DNA from: Coprinopsis marcescibilis
Lineage: Eukaryota; Basidiomycota; Agaricomycetes; Agaricales; Psathyrellaceae
Direction: 5' to 3'
NCBI GenBank assembly: GCA_004369085.1
Contig: ML210150.1
Span: 248,001 to 312,000, forward strand
DNA length: 64,000 nt
Both the position numbers and the translations under genes were made by a program. This document shows, in pieces, positions 1 to 10,859 of this stretch; position 1 is the first letter of the stretch; every line of letters starts with the position of its first letter. The notes beneath the pieces are model-generated. The model saw nothing but the letters and a program-made list of their open reading frames with translations. It searched no databases and was not told where the DNA came from.

Positions 1-98
1 GCAAAGTCATCAAGGAGGAAAAGGACGCTACCAAGTTAGCTGGAAATTTCCTCTCCGATCTTGCACCCTCGGGCACCATTCCGAAGAGCGCTCTTTAG
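1..98 (+). CDS. 3' end of an unidentified protein-coding gene (partial)
   Basis: From base 3 an open frame runs to a TAG at 96-98 and ends in ...LAPSGTIPKSAL. Only about 31 residues lie in the window, rich in Lys and Glu and then hydrophobic. I do not recognise the family. The gene begins upstream of the window, so its exon structure and function cannot be judged. It converges on the Ncp1-like gene, whose stop is at 254, leaving about 155 bp for two 3' untranslated regions. Confidence 0.5.
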   Translation, partial: KVIKEEKDATKLAGNFLSDLAPSGTIPKSAL

Positions 99-253
99 AT
101 AGTAAGAGTAGATCGAAGTAAAGAACTGTACGATTTGTTAACGGCAAAATATATATGTTCATAGGTATCTCTCGAACTATTTCGCTTGAAGTGAATGTAG
201 TTGTCGAAAGTCAGGTTCCGTCCCTCTCGTGGTCCCAAGGAACGCGCCTTTGT

Positions 254-820
254 TTAAGGGTCACTTTGAGCTCCCATATCGTGCTGCATCTGATATTTCT
301 AAGGCTTTCCATCACCGAGGGTTCTCGAATTCATGAATAGCCTACCTCTCTGGAATCCTTGGCGACTATGGCATCTTCAACTTGAACTCGCTTGGACCGC
401 AGTTCCTCTCGTACTTTTGTCTCTTCTCGTTGCCAGCTCTATTAGCTGGTCAGCACGACTGTTGAATTCAAGTTCCACTGTCAATTACCTCAAGCTCCTC
501 GCTCAAGTGTGCTGTCTGCAATTTGGCATTTTCGTGAGCCTCAGTGGCTTTGTGGAGATCATGCAAGGTTTTCTGTTCTTTTATCTCAGTCTTCTCCAAC
601 GTTTTCGCTGTTTTATCCACGGTCTGTGGGTGTATGAGTGTCGGACCAATTCTCGTACAGGACAATTTGGGTTGACCTTGTGTGTTTTATTATCGCGTTT
701 CTCGAGACGCTCCAGCTCCCTGACTGTATGATTAAAAGCCTTTTCTTCTCGTTTGGCTTCCTTTGCCGCTTCCTTTTCTTGCCGCCTAGACACACTGGGT
801 GAGGAGGTGAGGGAGACCAT
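254..820 (-). CDS. Ncp1-like small coiled-coil protein
   Basis: Four exons (820-677, 623-489, 438-346, 298-254) join in frame to 138 residues. The three introns are 53, 50 and 47 nt, and the whole adds up to a multiple of three. The protein starts MVSLTSSPSVSRRQEKEAAK and is almost entirely a charged Lys/Glu/Ala helix, with AKREEKAFNHTVRELERLEK followed by KTAKTLEKTEIKEQKTLHD. This matches the pattern I recall for basidiomycete proteins annotated 'DNA binding protein Ncp1', a small coiled-coil family without a proven biochemical role. The first intron has a weak donor (GTCAAC). Without splicing the locus looks frameshifted, so automated callers may miss it or call a pseudogene. Function is unknown; the family name is from recall. 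Confidence 0.6.
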
Positions 821-1044
821 AATGCGTTTGGAGATAATAGGGTCCCAGGCCGGAAATACTAAAAGCCTCTTTTTGCGGCTATGACGTCACGGATTAAATT
901 AAAATGGAGTGAGTGCAAAACAGAGAAAATGAAATCGCAAACATAGGATCGAAGGTGAGGCGGTGTTGGAGAAGTGATCCTATACCTGAACAAACGACGC
1001 CAGGACGGTGTTCATTGACAGAAAATCTGTTCAGACAATCCGTA

Positions 1045-4000
1045 ATGCCCCCGAACGAAACGCCATCACTCGATGATCCATTTGATGATGGCCCACTCAA
1101 TTCGGTGCGGTCGCGAAGACCCTCCATTGATTCCCTTCCTATCCAACGACCGCTTCTGGCAAGCTCAACGTCTATAGCTCTAGACGAGTATCCAGAAAAC
1201 CCACCGGGAATATGGGATTCTGAAGAACACAATCCTTTGGCCAGTGATCCATCCAAGAACACCGTGACGATGAAGGAGACGAAGAAAGCCAAATTGTCGA
1301 GTAGCCTGGCACCACAAGAAAGCACAGTAGAGCCCAAGCAGTCCGTCAGGATGAGGCTCCCAGAGAGTTCAGACGTCAAGCAGATCTCTCCAACTGCACC
1401 ATCATACAGTCGCCATATCCATACTAGAGACCCTTCGGATTTAGGCCCAGGGTCCAGTGCTTTCAATTCTCCGACTAATACAGACTACGAGGATGGATCG
1501 GACGAATACGACTGGTCTGGAGAAGAAGACTTGGTGGAAGAAAGCAATAAGTTTGTCGAGAACAATATGGGCAAGAAGCAAAAGCAAACTGGATATGGCC
1601 CCAAGAGGTTAGTTTACCTGCTCCTCCCTCGCTCGTCCCATACCTTACATATGTCCCAGGTTATTCGTTCTTGCATTCTCGTCTCTCGTTGGCTCTACCT
1701 TGATGGCAGCTTTGGTTGCAACTCCCGCAATAATCGTACACTTCTACTGGTACCTGCCGAACCCGACCGACCGACGAAAGTTTGTCAACCAGAATGTACA
1801 GGCATGGATATTCTGGGTCGCAGCAAACATCGTCATATCCTGGTATCTTGCCATGATCATCGATATAATACCCATCCTTGTCCAATACATCATCACAGTT
1901 ACTTGGGGACATCTCTCCGAAAACGTCAAAAGCAAGGCAGAGATGTACGATGCTGTCAAAGGGACCATAAAACCTGCGTTTTACGGCGCAAGTGCGCTAG
2001 TTAGCTGGGTCGTTATCTTCTCGCACATCTACGGCCTTTATAATATCGACGATGCGGAAACTAGTCGAGCTGCATATACTGACAGGGTAAGTTGCATTCA
2101 TTCACCATTACAACCGGTCTAAATCAAATCAATCACAGGTTTTTCAAGTCGTGCTCTTCTTCTTCTTCTTTTCCCTGGTGCTATGCGTTCAGAAGATGTT
2201 ATCACACTATGTTGGTAAGTAAGAGCAAGTGCATGATGCCAGACATCAACTCAACATCTTTGAATAGCATGGAATTTCCATCACACCGCATACGAGGACA
2301 GAATTGAGGAGGTCGAGAAATGCCTCAAGGTCGTCGAGAGACTTCGGCAATACAAGCCCAAGAAAGTCCACTGTAAAACAGGTTCTGGAGCACGGACTCC
2401 GATGTATGCCAATCGCCTTTCAGACGGGTTTCTTCCGCACGACCTTAACGCGGTCAACACTCGTCTTCGTGCAATGCACCCTATCTCCAGGTTGGCATCT
2501 GAAGTCAGCAATTCGACCAAGTGTGCCAACGACGCCGATATCGAGGACGCCGAAAAATCGCTCGTTGGTACCACCCCGAAGGCTAAGAAGAAGAGTCGCT
2601 TCTGGTTCAAGCGTAAGGAGAAATCGGTAGACAACATTGTTCTGGATGACCTCGCAAACGAGAGGGATGTGTTCGATTATCCTCCTGCATCCTCGCGGTT
2701 TGGGACGTCAATGGCACTTGATGGTCGAACCTCCGATTCTACGCCAATGACAACACGGCCTTCGTCCCCGGCTGTCAAGGAACACATACACAACGCAACT
2801 CCGACACAAATTGGAGACAAGTCCAACAAAAAGCATCGCACCGAAGCTAGCCAGGGCACACTGTCACAAGCCGCGAAGGTGCTTAAAAATGCAGTCCTAC
2901 ATGACGCCCGGAATATCAAAGGGGCAAACCAGGATATGTCGGGTCTTGTGTGGGACGTCAGTTCGACTGCTGAAGCCAAGGTTCGATATCAATCCCAGGT
3001 CATGACCAATCGCTAACTGCAATACTTTAGCATCTCGCCAGGATGCTTTTCCAGCGCTTGAGGGATCGACGACGAAAATATCTGATCCCATCCGACTTTT
3101 ATCCCGTGTTCGCAACAGAAGATGAAGCCGACGATGCCTTCAGCGTGTTTGACAAGGATCACAATGGGGACCTCTCTCGAACCGAACTGAAGGCTACACT
3201 GGTAAAGACTTATCGAGAACGGCGATTTCTTTCTCGCTCTTTGAAGGACGCCGGAGAGGCACTTCGGACATTGGATAGGATTTTGCTTGTGTTTGCCCTT
3301 GTCATTCTGTTCTTCATCAGCTTGAGTGTGTTCGGGGTGGAGGTCGGTAATTCGCTTTCTAGCGTTTATACGGTTGGTATCGCCGCCAGCTTTATCTTCA
3401 AAAGCTCTGCGAGCAGAGCTTTCGATGCCATCATGTTCCTTTTCGTGACGCAGTAAGTCGGACCTTCTTCACACATCTCTAGACCTTTAAACAAGGCCCA
3501 TTCCCTCAGCCCCTACGATACCGGAGATCGGGTTTTTGTCGACAGTGAGTTTGCTATTGGACCAAAAGTTGGAAAGAGCTGAAACTAGGTTTTAGATGAC
3601 AATTTGATCGTCAAGAAAATGGGATTGTTTGCGGTCAGTTTATGCTCTTTGATTTTCTCCCTTTCACGTGGCCCAGGAACTCATATGTGCTTGTAGACCG
3701 TATTTACCCGTTCAGATGGCACAGAGACATACTACTTCAACAGCCAACTGTTTAATAAATTCATGTGAGTAAATTCTACTTGCTTGGCTGTAGAAATGGT
3801 GCTAAATGTGTGCTTCCTAGAACCAATGTCCGACGCAGCGGGGTGAGTTAATTGTTTTAGTTGTTCGAATTGAGTAGTGTCTCACAATTTCACGGTTTTC
3901 CAGAAAACTACAGAAATGTTGCCAATGCAGGTCGCCTGGAAAACGCCTTTGACTAAGTTGGATGCCCTCGAGAAGAACCTAAACGACTGGCTATCGACGG

Positions 4001-4510
4001 AGGAGAATCGATGGTTTAGACCCGAGACTGGTGTAACCCTGCAGCACATCGTATACCAGCGCTATCTCGAACTAACCATTGGCATTGCACACAATGGGTA
4101 AGGGCAACTTTTATCTCGTCAAGGTCGATTTCTCTTTCCTGACCAAGTGTACCAGGAACTGGCAAGACTGGGGTCTGCGCAATGCAAGGAAAACAGCATT
4201 CCATGCAGCTGTACAATACTACTGTAGAAAGCTGGGTATTGTGGGCTACGAGTCGCTTTTACCTGTTGTCTACGCCGAGCCAGATACCAATAGCTCTCCG
4301 ATACATGACCTTGACGAGGATGGGGAAGGAGACATGATATCACCGAATACTGAAAGTCAGTTCAAGGAGGAGATCGACAATGCGGCGAAGAACGAAGCAC
4401 CGTCACTGGGCTTCCTACCACCCCTACCAGAACGATCGCAGTTGGCGAGGGCGAGGAAGAGTCACCGGAGCAAGAAACACAAGCTAGGGGCGATGAACGC
4501 GGAATGCTGA
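1045..4510 (+). CDS. MscS-family mechanosensitive ion channel with EF-hand
   Basis: Eleven exons (1045-1607, 1660-2086, 2139-2214, 2268-2980, 3031-3452, 3510-3544, 3596-3633, 3697-3764, 3821-3842, 3904-4097, 4156-4510) give about 970 residues. The order is a disordered acidic/Ser-rich N-terminus (to about 190), four membrane helices, a cytoplasmic linker, an EF-hand with a canonical loop DKDHNGDLSRTE near residue 635, two more helices, and the MscS pore/beta region (SSASRAFDAIMFLF, then YDTGDRVFVD). This is the layout of fungal Msy1/Msy2 channels, which sit in the ER or cell-surface membranes and release ions on hypo-osmotic swelling. The EF-hand suggests calcium control. An in-frame ATG at 913 would add 44 residues; 1045 is preferred because MPPNETPSLDDPF looks like the usual acidic start. 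The tail is basic and Ser-rich. Confidence 0.92.
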
Positions 4511-4696
4511 ACATAAACATAACGATGTATATTTTGTGCTACTCGCCAGAAATTATGATTCATAGATGATTTCTTGTCGAAAGTGGCCAAGGACTTCCAA
4601 GTTCATACTGCCAATGATGTATGATGAGTCGATCGCGTCGAACAATAAACTCCGAAGCTTGAACATTGACCACAGCGTCACTTTTATATCGAGTTC

Positions 4697-6636
4697 ATGG
4701 GTATCGACGGACTGATCCTACTAGATGCCACTGGGTCAGTCTTATCCAGCACTCTAATATCTTCACCCCTGATGACGCCCACTGAAGCCGATCCATAATA
4801 CAGTCCGGGTTTCGTTCGACATCGCCCAGCTACCCCTTCCTACATGTAGAAGCCTTTAACGAAGCACTTGCAGCTGTACAGCGACCCTCAGATGTTGATC
4901 CAGTTATATACATCAAGCACCCTATCCATCCTGGGACCCCGAGCGCTTGTTGCCATGTTTCTGTTGGAGATCTCAGGATATTGTGCCCCATTAGCGGGAA
5001 TGGTGAGGGAGTCGCACAATCACCCGAGTTTTCCAGATCTAATCACCCCGTTGTCCAAGTTGACCCGTTACTTGGGTTTGCATTTCTGCAAACATTTGTT
5101 GATATCCTGCGAGAGTACTTCAATGAGGTGTCGTTGACCACGGTCAAGGATAATTTCGACGTGGTCTACCAGGTCAGCTTGCATTTACAGCCGCCAATGA
5201 CGGCGTACTTACGCTCTCGCGGTAGCTTCTGGAAGAAACACTCGACTCTGTCGGACACCCTTTGACGACTTCTCATAATGCTTTGCGAGATATTGTGCTA
5301 CCCCCTTCACTCTTGTCGAAACTTCTCGCAGCGGCAGGGGCCAATCTTCAAGCGGCCATTGGCTCTGCCTCTAGCGCAGGTGTTCAGCAGCCTAGCGGAC
5401 CATTCGCGTCACAGATACCGTGGAGAAGAGCTGGCGTTAGATATGCAAGCAATGAAATCTACTTTGACATGGTCGAGGATTTGCGTGCCATTGTAAACAA
5501 GTGAGTCTGCACCTCGGATCGCGCCAGTTTCTGATGACGAAAACACAGACAAGGAATACCGTTAACAAGCAATGTATTTGGAAGGATTGAAGGCAATTGC
5601 CATCTCTCAGGTGCGTCTTCCCCGATTTGAGGTTTGAATTGTTATACTCAAGGTTCTACAGGGACACCGGATTGCTCTCTCAATTTCACAAACCCTCAAG
5701 TTATTACGGATGTCGCATTTCACCCGTGTGTGCGGTTCGTTATTCATTGGTTTCCTCGAGTCCTTCACCCTCCTTAAACTTACATTAGGCTACAACGTTG
5801 GGCAAAGGATAAATCAATGTCATTCGTCCCGCCTGATGGACATTTCGTATTAGTTGAATATCGACAAGCCACGAGTCCAGGAGCCAACTCTGCCCTTCGC
5901 TTCGAAAAGTCAATCGGAGGTTCACAGCCCAAAGAACCGGCCCCCATACCCTTCGCTATGAAAGCTAGTTTCAAATTTGAGGCGAACACGGGCAAGTTTT
6001 CACAGCGATTTCTTGCCTGCAATGATGTTTAAGCCAGCTACTCGGTTTATTAGGGACTTTCACGATCTCATTCACATCACGTTTGACCTCTCGACCGATC
6101 GAAAAGGTGTCCGTTGAGCTTAGTCTAGGCGATGGTGCACATGGAATCAAATGTGTTGCTTCACGCGAATCAGGCGGACTAGGACGCGGGTTCAGCTCTC
6201 TCGAAACTGGATCTTCCACGTCGCCTTCTGCATCTTGGACTTTCGATTCGAAGAAAAAGGTTCGTTCGGAGTAATGAATCTCATTGATGAACAACGAGTA
6301 TAGAGAGCACTAAACTCTTACTTGTACTCTATCAGGTACTTCGCTGGGAAATTCCTCACGCGCCTCCATCAACCCTTTGGTCGTTGCAAGGGTCATTCAC
6401 AGCAATGTGGGTGTTATTTACATTACCGTTTGATTTTGCTAACAAGGGTAACGCCTTTTCCAAACTTTAGCAACACTCCTCCCCGCCCATCCCACGCCAT
6501 GCAGATCTCCTTCGAGATCCAATCTCACACGTTCTCCGCTCTAAAAGTCGACCAACTGAAAATCACAGGAGAGGCGTACAAGTCCTACAAGGGTGTCAGA
6601 GGACGGTCCGTTGGGAATGTTGAATGGAGATGGTAG
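4697..6636 (+). CDS. APM3: AP-3 adaptor complex subunit mu
   Basis: Nine exons join to 492 residues: 4697-4734, 4788-5172, 5226-5500, 5549-5610, 5662-5734, 5789-5991, 6054-6259, 6336-6406, 6471-6636. The N-terminal longin/sigma-like half begins MGIDGLILLDATGRSIIQSG. The mu-homology half follows, with WRRAGVRYASNEIYFDMVE, VEYRQAT and, near the end, LKITGEAYKSYKGVRG. The length is normal for mu3. AP-3 carries cargo from Golgi or endosomes to the vacuole, and the mu half binds tyrosine-based sorting signals. The TAA met when reading straight on at 4795-4797 disappears once intron 4735-4787 is removed. The intron at 5992-6053 must have a GC donor to keep frame. It converges with STI1 at a 183-bp spacer. 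Confidence 0.92.
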
Positions 6637-6819
6637 ATATTGCAACTCGGTACTCAGCATCTGGTGAACCAGAATAATCTGGAGGCTATTTGCCTATAAG
6701 TCAATGGATAGGAATTGCGTTGCAAAGCGACATGGATAACAAGATGATACTAGACATGCAAATGTACAGGCAGGGTAACGAAACGCAGGCGAAAAGACCA
6801 CTCTGCAAAAATCGCCAAC

Positions 6820-9038
6820 CTATCGGGTTCTGATGATGCCTGCATTGATCAGCGTTTGAATCTTGCCCCGGACTGTTGGATTCTTGAGATGCTCCTGCAG
6901 AGCACTGGGATCCTCTTGAGCTTGCTGGAGAATCTGTTGCATGACTGGGTCGGTCATAATGCTCTGAAAATGAGGGTAAGCAATCTGAAGACAAGAATCT
7001 GAAGGAGAAACGTACGGCAACTTCTGGATCACGCATGGCTCTTGCCAACGTCTCCTCCTGTGATTCTGACCCGCGCTGTGTGAACAATGCTTGTTGAACC
7101 TTGAACTCGAGTTGTGATATTTCTTTGGTGTGCTCGTTCTTAGTGTCACGCTCTGTTGCGGCTTGGAGAGCCTCCAAAGCCTTGGTGTGTTCCCTCATTG
7201 ATACCAGGATATTGGCTTTGCGAATATATGCTTTCACTAAAAGTCGGCTTAGCACAAGCTGTCCAATGGTTGTCTGAAAGAAACCAACTGACCGAATTCA
7301 GGGTCAACCTCAATGGCTTTATTCGAGTCCTTGAGGGCATCAGGGAATGCCATGAGTTTCATGTATGCAGCTGCTCGATTGTTGTATCCCCTGGCATCAG
7401 AGGGATCACGTTTGATGCTTTCAGTATAATCCTTGACGGCGCCTGCAAAGTCTCCACCCTTGAACTTGGTGTTGCCCTCTTCTCTTGCAGTGGCACTCTT
7501 GGCCGGATCGATGTACGCTTGTCGTTCCATTTCGGCTTTGGCTTTTTCGGTCTCCTTGAGCTTGTTCAAAATATCTGGGGTGCGATGTTCTGTCAAAGAT
7601 TTGTTGAAGTATTTTAATGCATTCTCAGCATCGCCCTTCTTCTGGTAGGCACTTCCAATGCGACCGTATGCTTTGGCCATAAGTTTGTAATCCGCCCGAA
7701 CCTGATGCCCAGTCAATATTGTGCACTGCGCAAGAATATTGCACCCAAACATACCGATCGGCCTTCATCGACGGCCTTTTCACAGACCTCGATAGCCTTG
7801 TCATAATCCCCTTTCTCGAAATAGGCCGCTGTGCAGAAACAGGTTAGCATATTATTCGATCGACCATCTAGGTGTTCTTACCTCCTGCATTGGTGAGGAA
7901 AGTGATGTTCTTTGGCCACAGATCCCAAGCCCGCTCAAAGTGGCTAACTGCCTCGTCAAATGACCGTTGCTTGTATGCGGCGGCGCCCTCCTTCTTGGCG
8001 GCTTCCGCGTCCTTTCTTGCCTTGTTCTCCTCTTCGTCTTCCATCTCAACGTCTTCTTTGGCGGAGGCAGCAGCAGATGCAGGTTCGGTGGGCTTGCTCG
8101 AAGATGATGCGGCCGGTGGAGGACTCGGGGGTCCCCTCTGCGCACCTTCAGGAAGTTCCTCAGAGCCTTCTGGCCTCGTGCTTGCTGAGATATCAATGCC
8201 CATCAAGGCTCCGAGGACGTCGATCATCCGTGGGTCTTGGATGGCGCTGAAAGCAGTGTAAGATCAAACAGCTAAGTCGTCGCAAGCAACGACCACTTAC
8301 CCCGAAGCCAAGGCAGGATTCCTCTGGATTGCTAAGAGCTATGGGGGTGGCAGTAAGTAAGACATGTGGTACATCGAGCGCACGTTGGTTTCACTAACAG
8401 TGTTCACGAAACCGGGATCTGAAAGATGTTTCGCGGTTCTTGGGTTGGTGGAGAGCTTCCCAATCAGGTTGGGATCTGCAAACAGTTTGCCTATACCGGC
8501 AGCTCCGTCGTCTTCAGAGGAAGCTGAAAAGGTTTGGTCAGCCTACTGTCCACAGCAGTAGCCCAGCACACAAACCTTTAGCATCGCGGACTTCTTGTAA
8601 TCCCTTCCTCAGTGCGGGACTGTCTTCCACTGATGCGCCCTGTTCATAGACTGCGATAGCTTCGTCGTACTTCCTCGCCCCATGCAAAGCCGCACCCTTT
8701 CGCAAATAACCCTTGCCCCATGATGGGTTCGCTTTGATGCACTTGCTATCCGTTCAGTTGGTTGCTTGATAGTGCTGCGGTAGTAGATCTCACCTCATCT
8801 GCATCGCTTAAAGCCCCAGGCCAATCTTTCTTTCCGGCCTTAGCAGCACTTCGATTTGACCAGAGAACATGGTTCTTGGGATCAAGTTCGATTGCTTGCG
8901 AAAAAAGATCAATGGCCGCATCCCAGTTTTTGGCCGCAAAAGCCTTATTTCCCTCTGCTTTCAATGAATCGGCCTCAATGACGAATATCAGCGCAATGTC
9001 ACGACAGGAATTGAGCCTGGAGAACTTACTGTTGCCAT
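6820..9038 (-). CDS. STI1: Hsp70-Hsp90 organising co-chaperone Sti1/Hop
   Basis: A multi-exon gene encoding roughly 580 residues with the Sti1/Hop layout. TPR1 comes first (KAEGNKAFAAKNWDAAIDLF), then a DP1 domain (KLFADPNLIGKLSTNP...AIQDPRMIDVLG), a Pro/Ser/Ala and acidic linker, TPR2A (AKKEGAAAYKQRSFDEAVSH), TPR2B (AREEGNTKFKGGDFAGAVKD) and a C-terminal DP2 (IMTDPVMQQILQQAQEDP). Sti1 bridges Hsp70 and Hsp90 in the cytosol to hand over client proteins. The start is fixed by a 9-nt first exon (9030-9038, ATG GCA ACA), followed by a GTAAGT donor and joined to GCC GAT TCA TTG. A perfect TTCnnGAA element lies about 100 bp upstream (9136-9143), fitting heat-shock control. Confidence 0.93.
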
Positions 9039-10859
9039 CTTTGTAGTAGTCTCAAAAAGTGAAATTCAGTAAAGACAATTGTACAAGAAAGATGGCTATA
9101 ATATACAAAACCGCAGGCCGAGAATGACCATAAAGTTCTAGAAGATGCTATCGCGTTCTGTCCCTGATCACGTTCTGCGACATTCTCAGTCTGAGGTTAC
9201 ATCATAGTATGCGCGGCGCATAGCAGACCCCCTCCGCATCTGTGCGTAGCAAATTATAAAAACTTAATCCCCCACTCTTTGAGGAAAAATACATTTTCTG
9301 TCCGGATTATCCCGGAGTTTGGTGTAATGGCGCAGACTGCCTCAGTGTCCTCTTCCTCTTCGTTGTCCTGGCCGATATCTGCTCTGTTTGTGACTTCGAT
9401 GAGATATGGAAACCGGAAAGTTACGACGAAGATGTGTGATATCATCGCCGTCACTTAATTTTATGCACCGACGTGTGGATGTTATCCTTCGAAAGGATAT
9501 AACGACGTCGCACCTGGTTGCTGGAAACTCTGGAGCTTGTTCGGAAACCGTGTTTCTAGAAGAACGCCGTCATTATCTTGCACGACATCCTACACAACGC
9601 GTGGCAATAACGCTCAGGTCATTCCTATTAACTTGGGAGATGCTATTCGATCAGCAGGGACGATTTCATCGCAGCCGACCAATATTCTGGGTTCCGTTTC
9701 CCTTCTGACCTTTTTCGTTTTATCTGCTGCCGTGAACCTGCTGGACCTACACAGTTTTGTCGTTTTGCCGAACGATTAGCCTCACGTTGATTGGCTCTTG
9801 GTTTTATGGCCTTTTCAGAGCAGCACACCAGCTCCTGTCTTACTCTTTAACGAGACAAAGGAGACCTTGAATCTCTCAAACTTTCGGAAACGAGACTTTG
9901 GCCGGTACTATCGGAAACTTCTGGGGCCTGGGGATGTCATCTACGGTTTTGTCTAGCCACTATTATCTGGTCCTGGGTCGTGTTTTCCTTTCGGAGGGTT
10001 CTGATGAGCTTATCAGCATGGCCGATGCACGCAAGCGTCTCGAATTGCAACTGCATTTCCCAATCCCCACTACATTCACTCCCCGCCCGTGTTCAAAGTT
10101 ATTCTCGCCCTTCTGAGCTGCTCATCTCCTCTCTTGTTACATAAAGGATCCGCTAATACAGCTTTAGATTTAATTTGACCAACGCCAAAACCAGACAAGT
10201 GCGAGTTTAAAAGATGTGACATGCAGAAGCCCGAACTTCCAACTCGCGCTGAAGGATGGCGAAAAAGTCTTGTCTGCGACTGGACCAGGGGAATGGTTCG
10301 GTCGTGATGCGGAGTCGGGGTATTGGGTGATGCTAGAGTTGGGTTACGTACCTTCCGTAACGGCTGGACTGAAAGAGATTTGGCAGAAATCCGTCCTCGC
10401 GCCGCCCCATCACGGACAGTGCCTCGAGGCAAATATGGTGAAATAAATGCGAAATGGAGAGGGGTAATTCTCTCGATGGCACTGAACTCGGGAACGCCAG
10501 CGACCCTGAACGTGAGCTGGAGAATGGTTTTGTAACGGGCAACTGTCAGAGGATCCGGCGGCGGTTTAGCGGCAGGTGGTTATTTAACTGTCGTTCGGTT
10601 TTTGTTAGCAGGTAGAAATTGGAAAGAAGAAGAATCTGGGAGTAAAGCTTACTTTGTGCCTTTTGATACACGTTTCCTGATAGAGCTCGACGAGAGGCAG
10701 AACGGTTGGATTTGCGCTCCTGGGATCCGAGACCACCGTCGCCGTCTACCTTGATATGATCTCTACCTTTTGTTAATTCCCAGTTCCTATATTCCCCACT
10801 CTGCTTCCTTTGCGTTACAACCACCATCACCTCCTCCTCTTTTTTATCTTCCTCTGACA
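9039..10859. other. Long divergent intergenic region, no gene recognised
   Basis: This 1.8-kb stretch separates two divergent genes, STI1 (-) and the Zn2Cys6 factor (+). Open frames here are short (the longest about 125 codons), overlap on both strands, and none reads like a known protein or joins convincingly by splicing. The last 80 bases before the transcription factor ATG are strongly pyrimidine-rich, typical of a fungal promoter or leader. The region may hold long 5' leaders, regulatory DNA or a noncoding RNA, but the sequence alone does not decide. Confidence 0.5.
9136..9143. promoter_or_regulatory. Candidate heat-shock element upstream of STI1
   Basis: TTCTAGAA is the inverted core TTCnnGAA bound by HSF1 trimers. 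It lies 98-105 bp upstream of the STI1 ATG, and further isolated TTC units follow at about 9155 and 9171. A six-base palindromic match is expected by chance every few kilobases, so the support comes mainly from position and from the known heat induction of STI1 in yeasts. Confidence 0.4.

Noticed and set aside
254..820. Frameshifted pseudogene
   Set aside because: The frame changes coincide with GT and AG borders, and the four resulting exons are each multiples of three, so splicing explains them.
4795..4797. In-frame stop near the start of AP-3 mu
   Set aside because: It is met only when intron 4735-4787 is read through; joining 4734 to 4788 gives the conserved GRSIIQSGF start of mu subunits.
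9310..9345. A TGGTGTAATGGCGCAG stretch resembling a tRNA D-arm
   Set aside because: No matching acceptor stem or T-arm GTTCGANTC within reach, so not a tRNA.
9254..9454. Minus-strand 66-codon frame with an acidic segment in the STI1-to-TF gap
   Set aside because: No recognisable motif, no convincing partner exon, and similar frames occur on the other strand.
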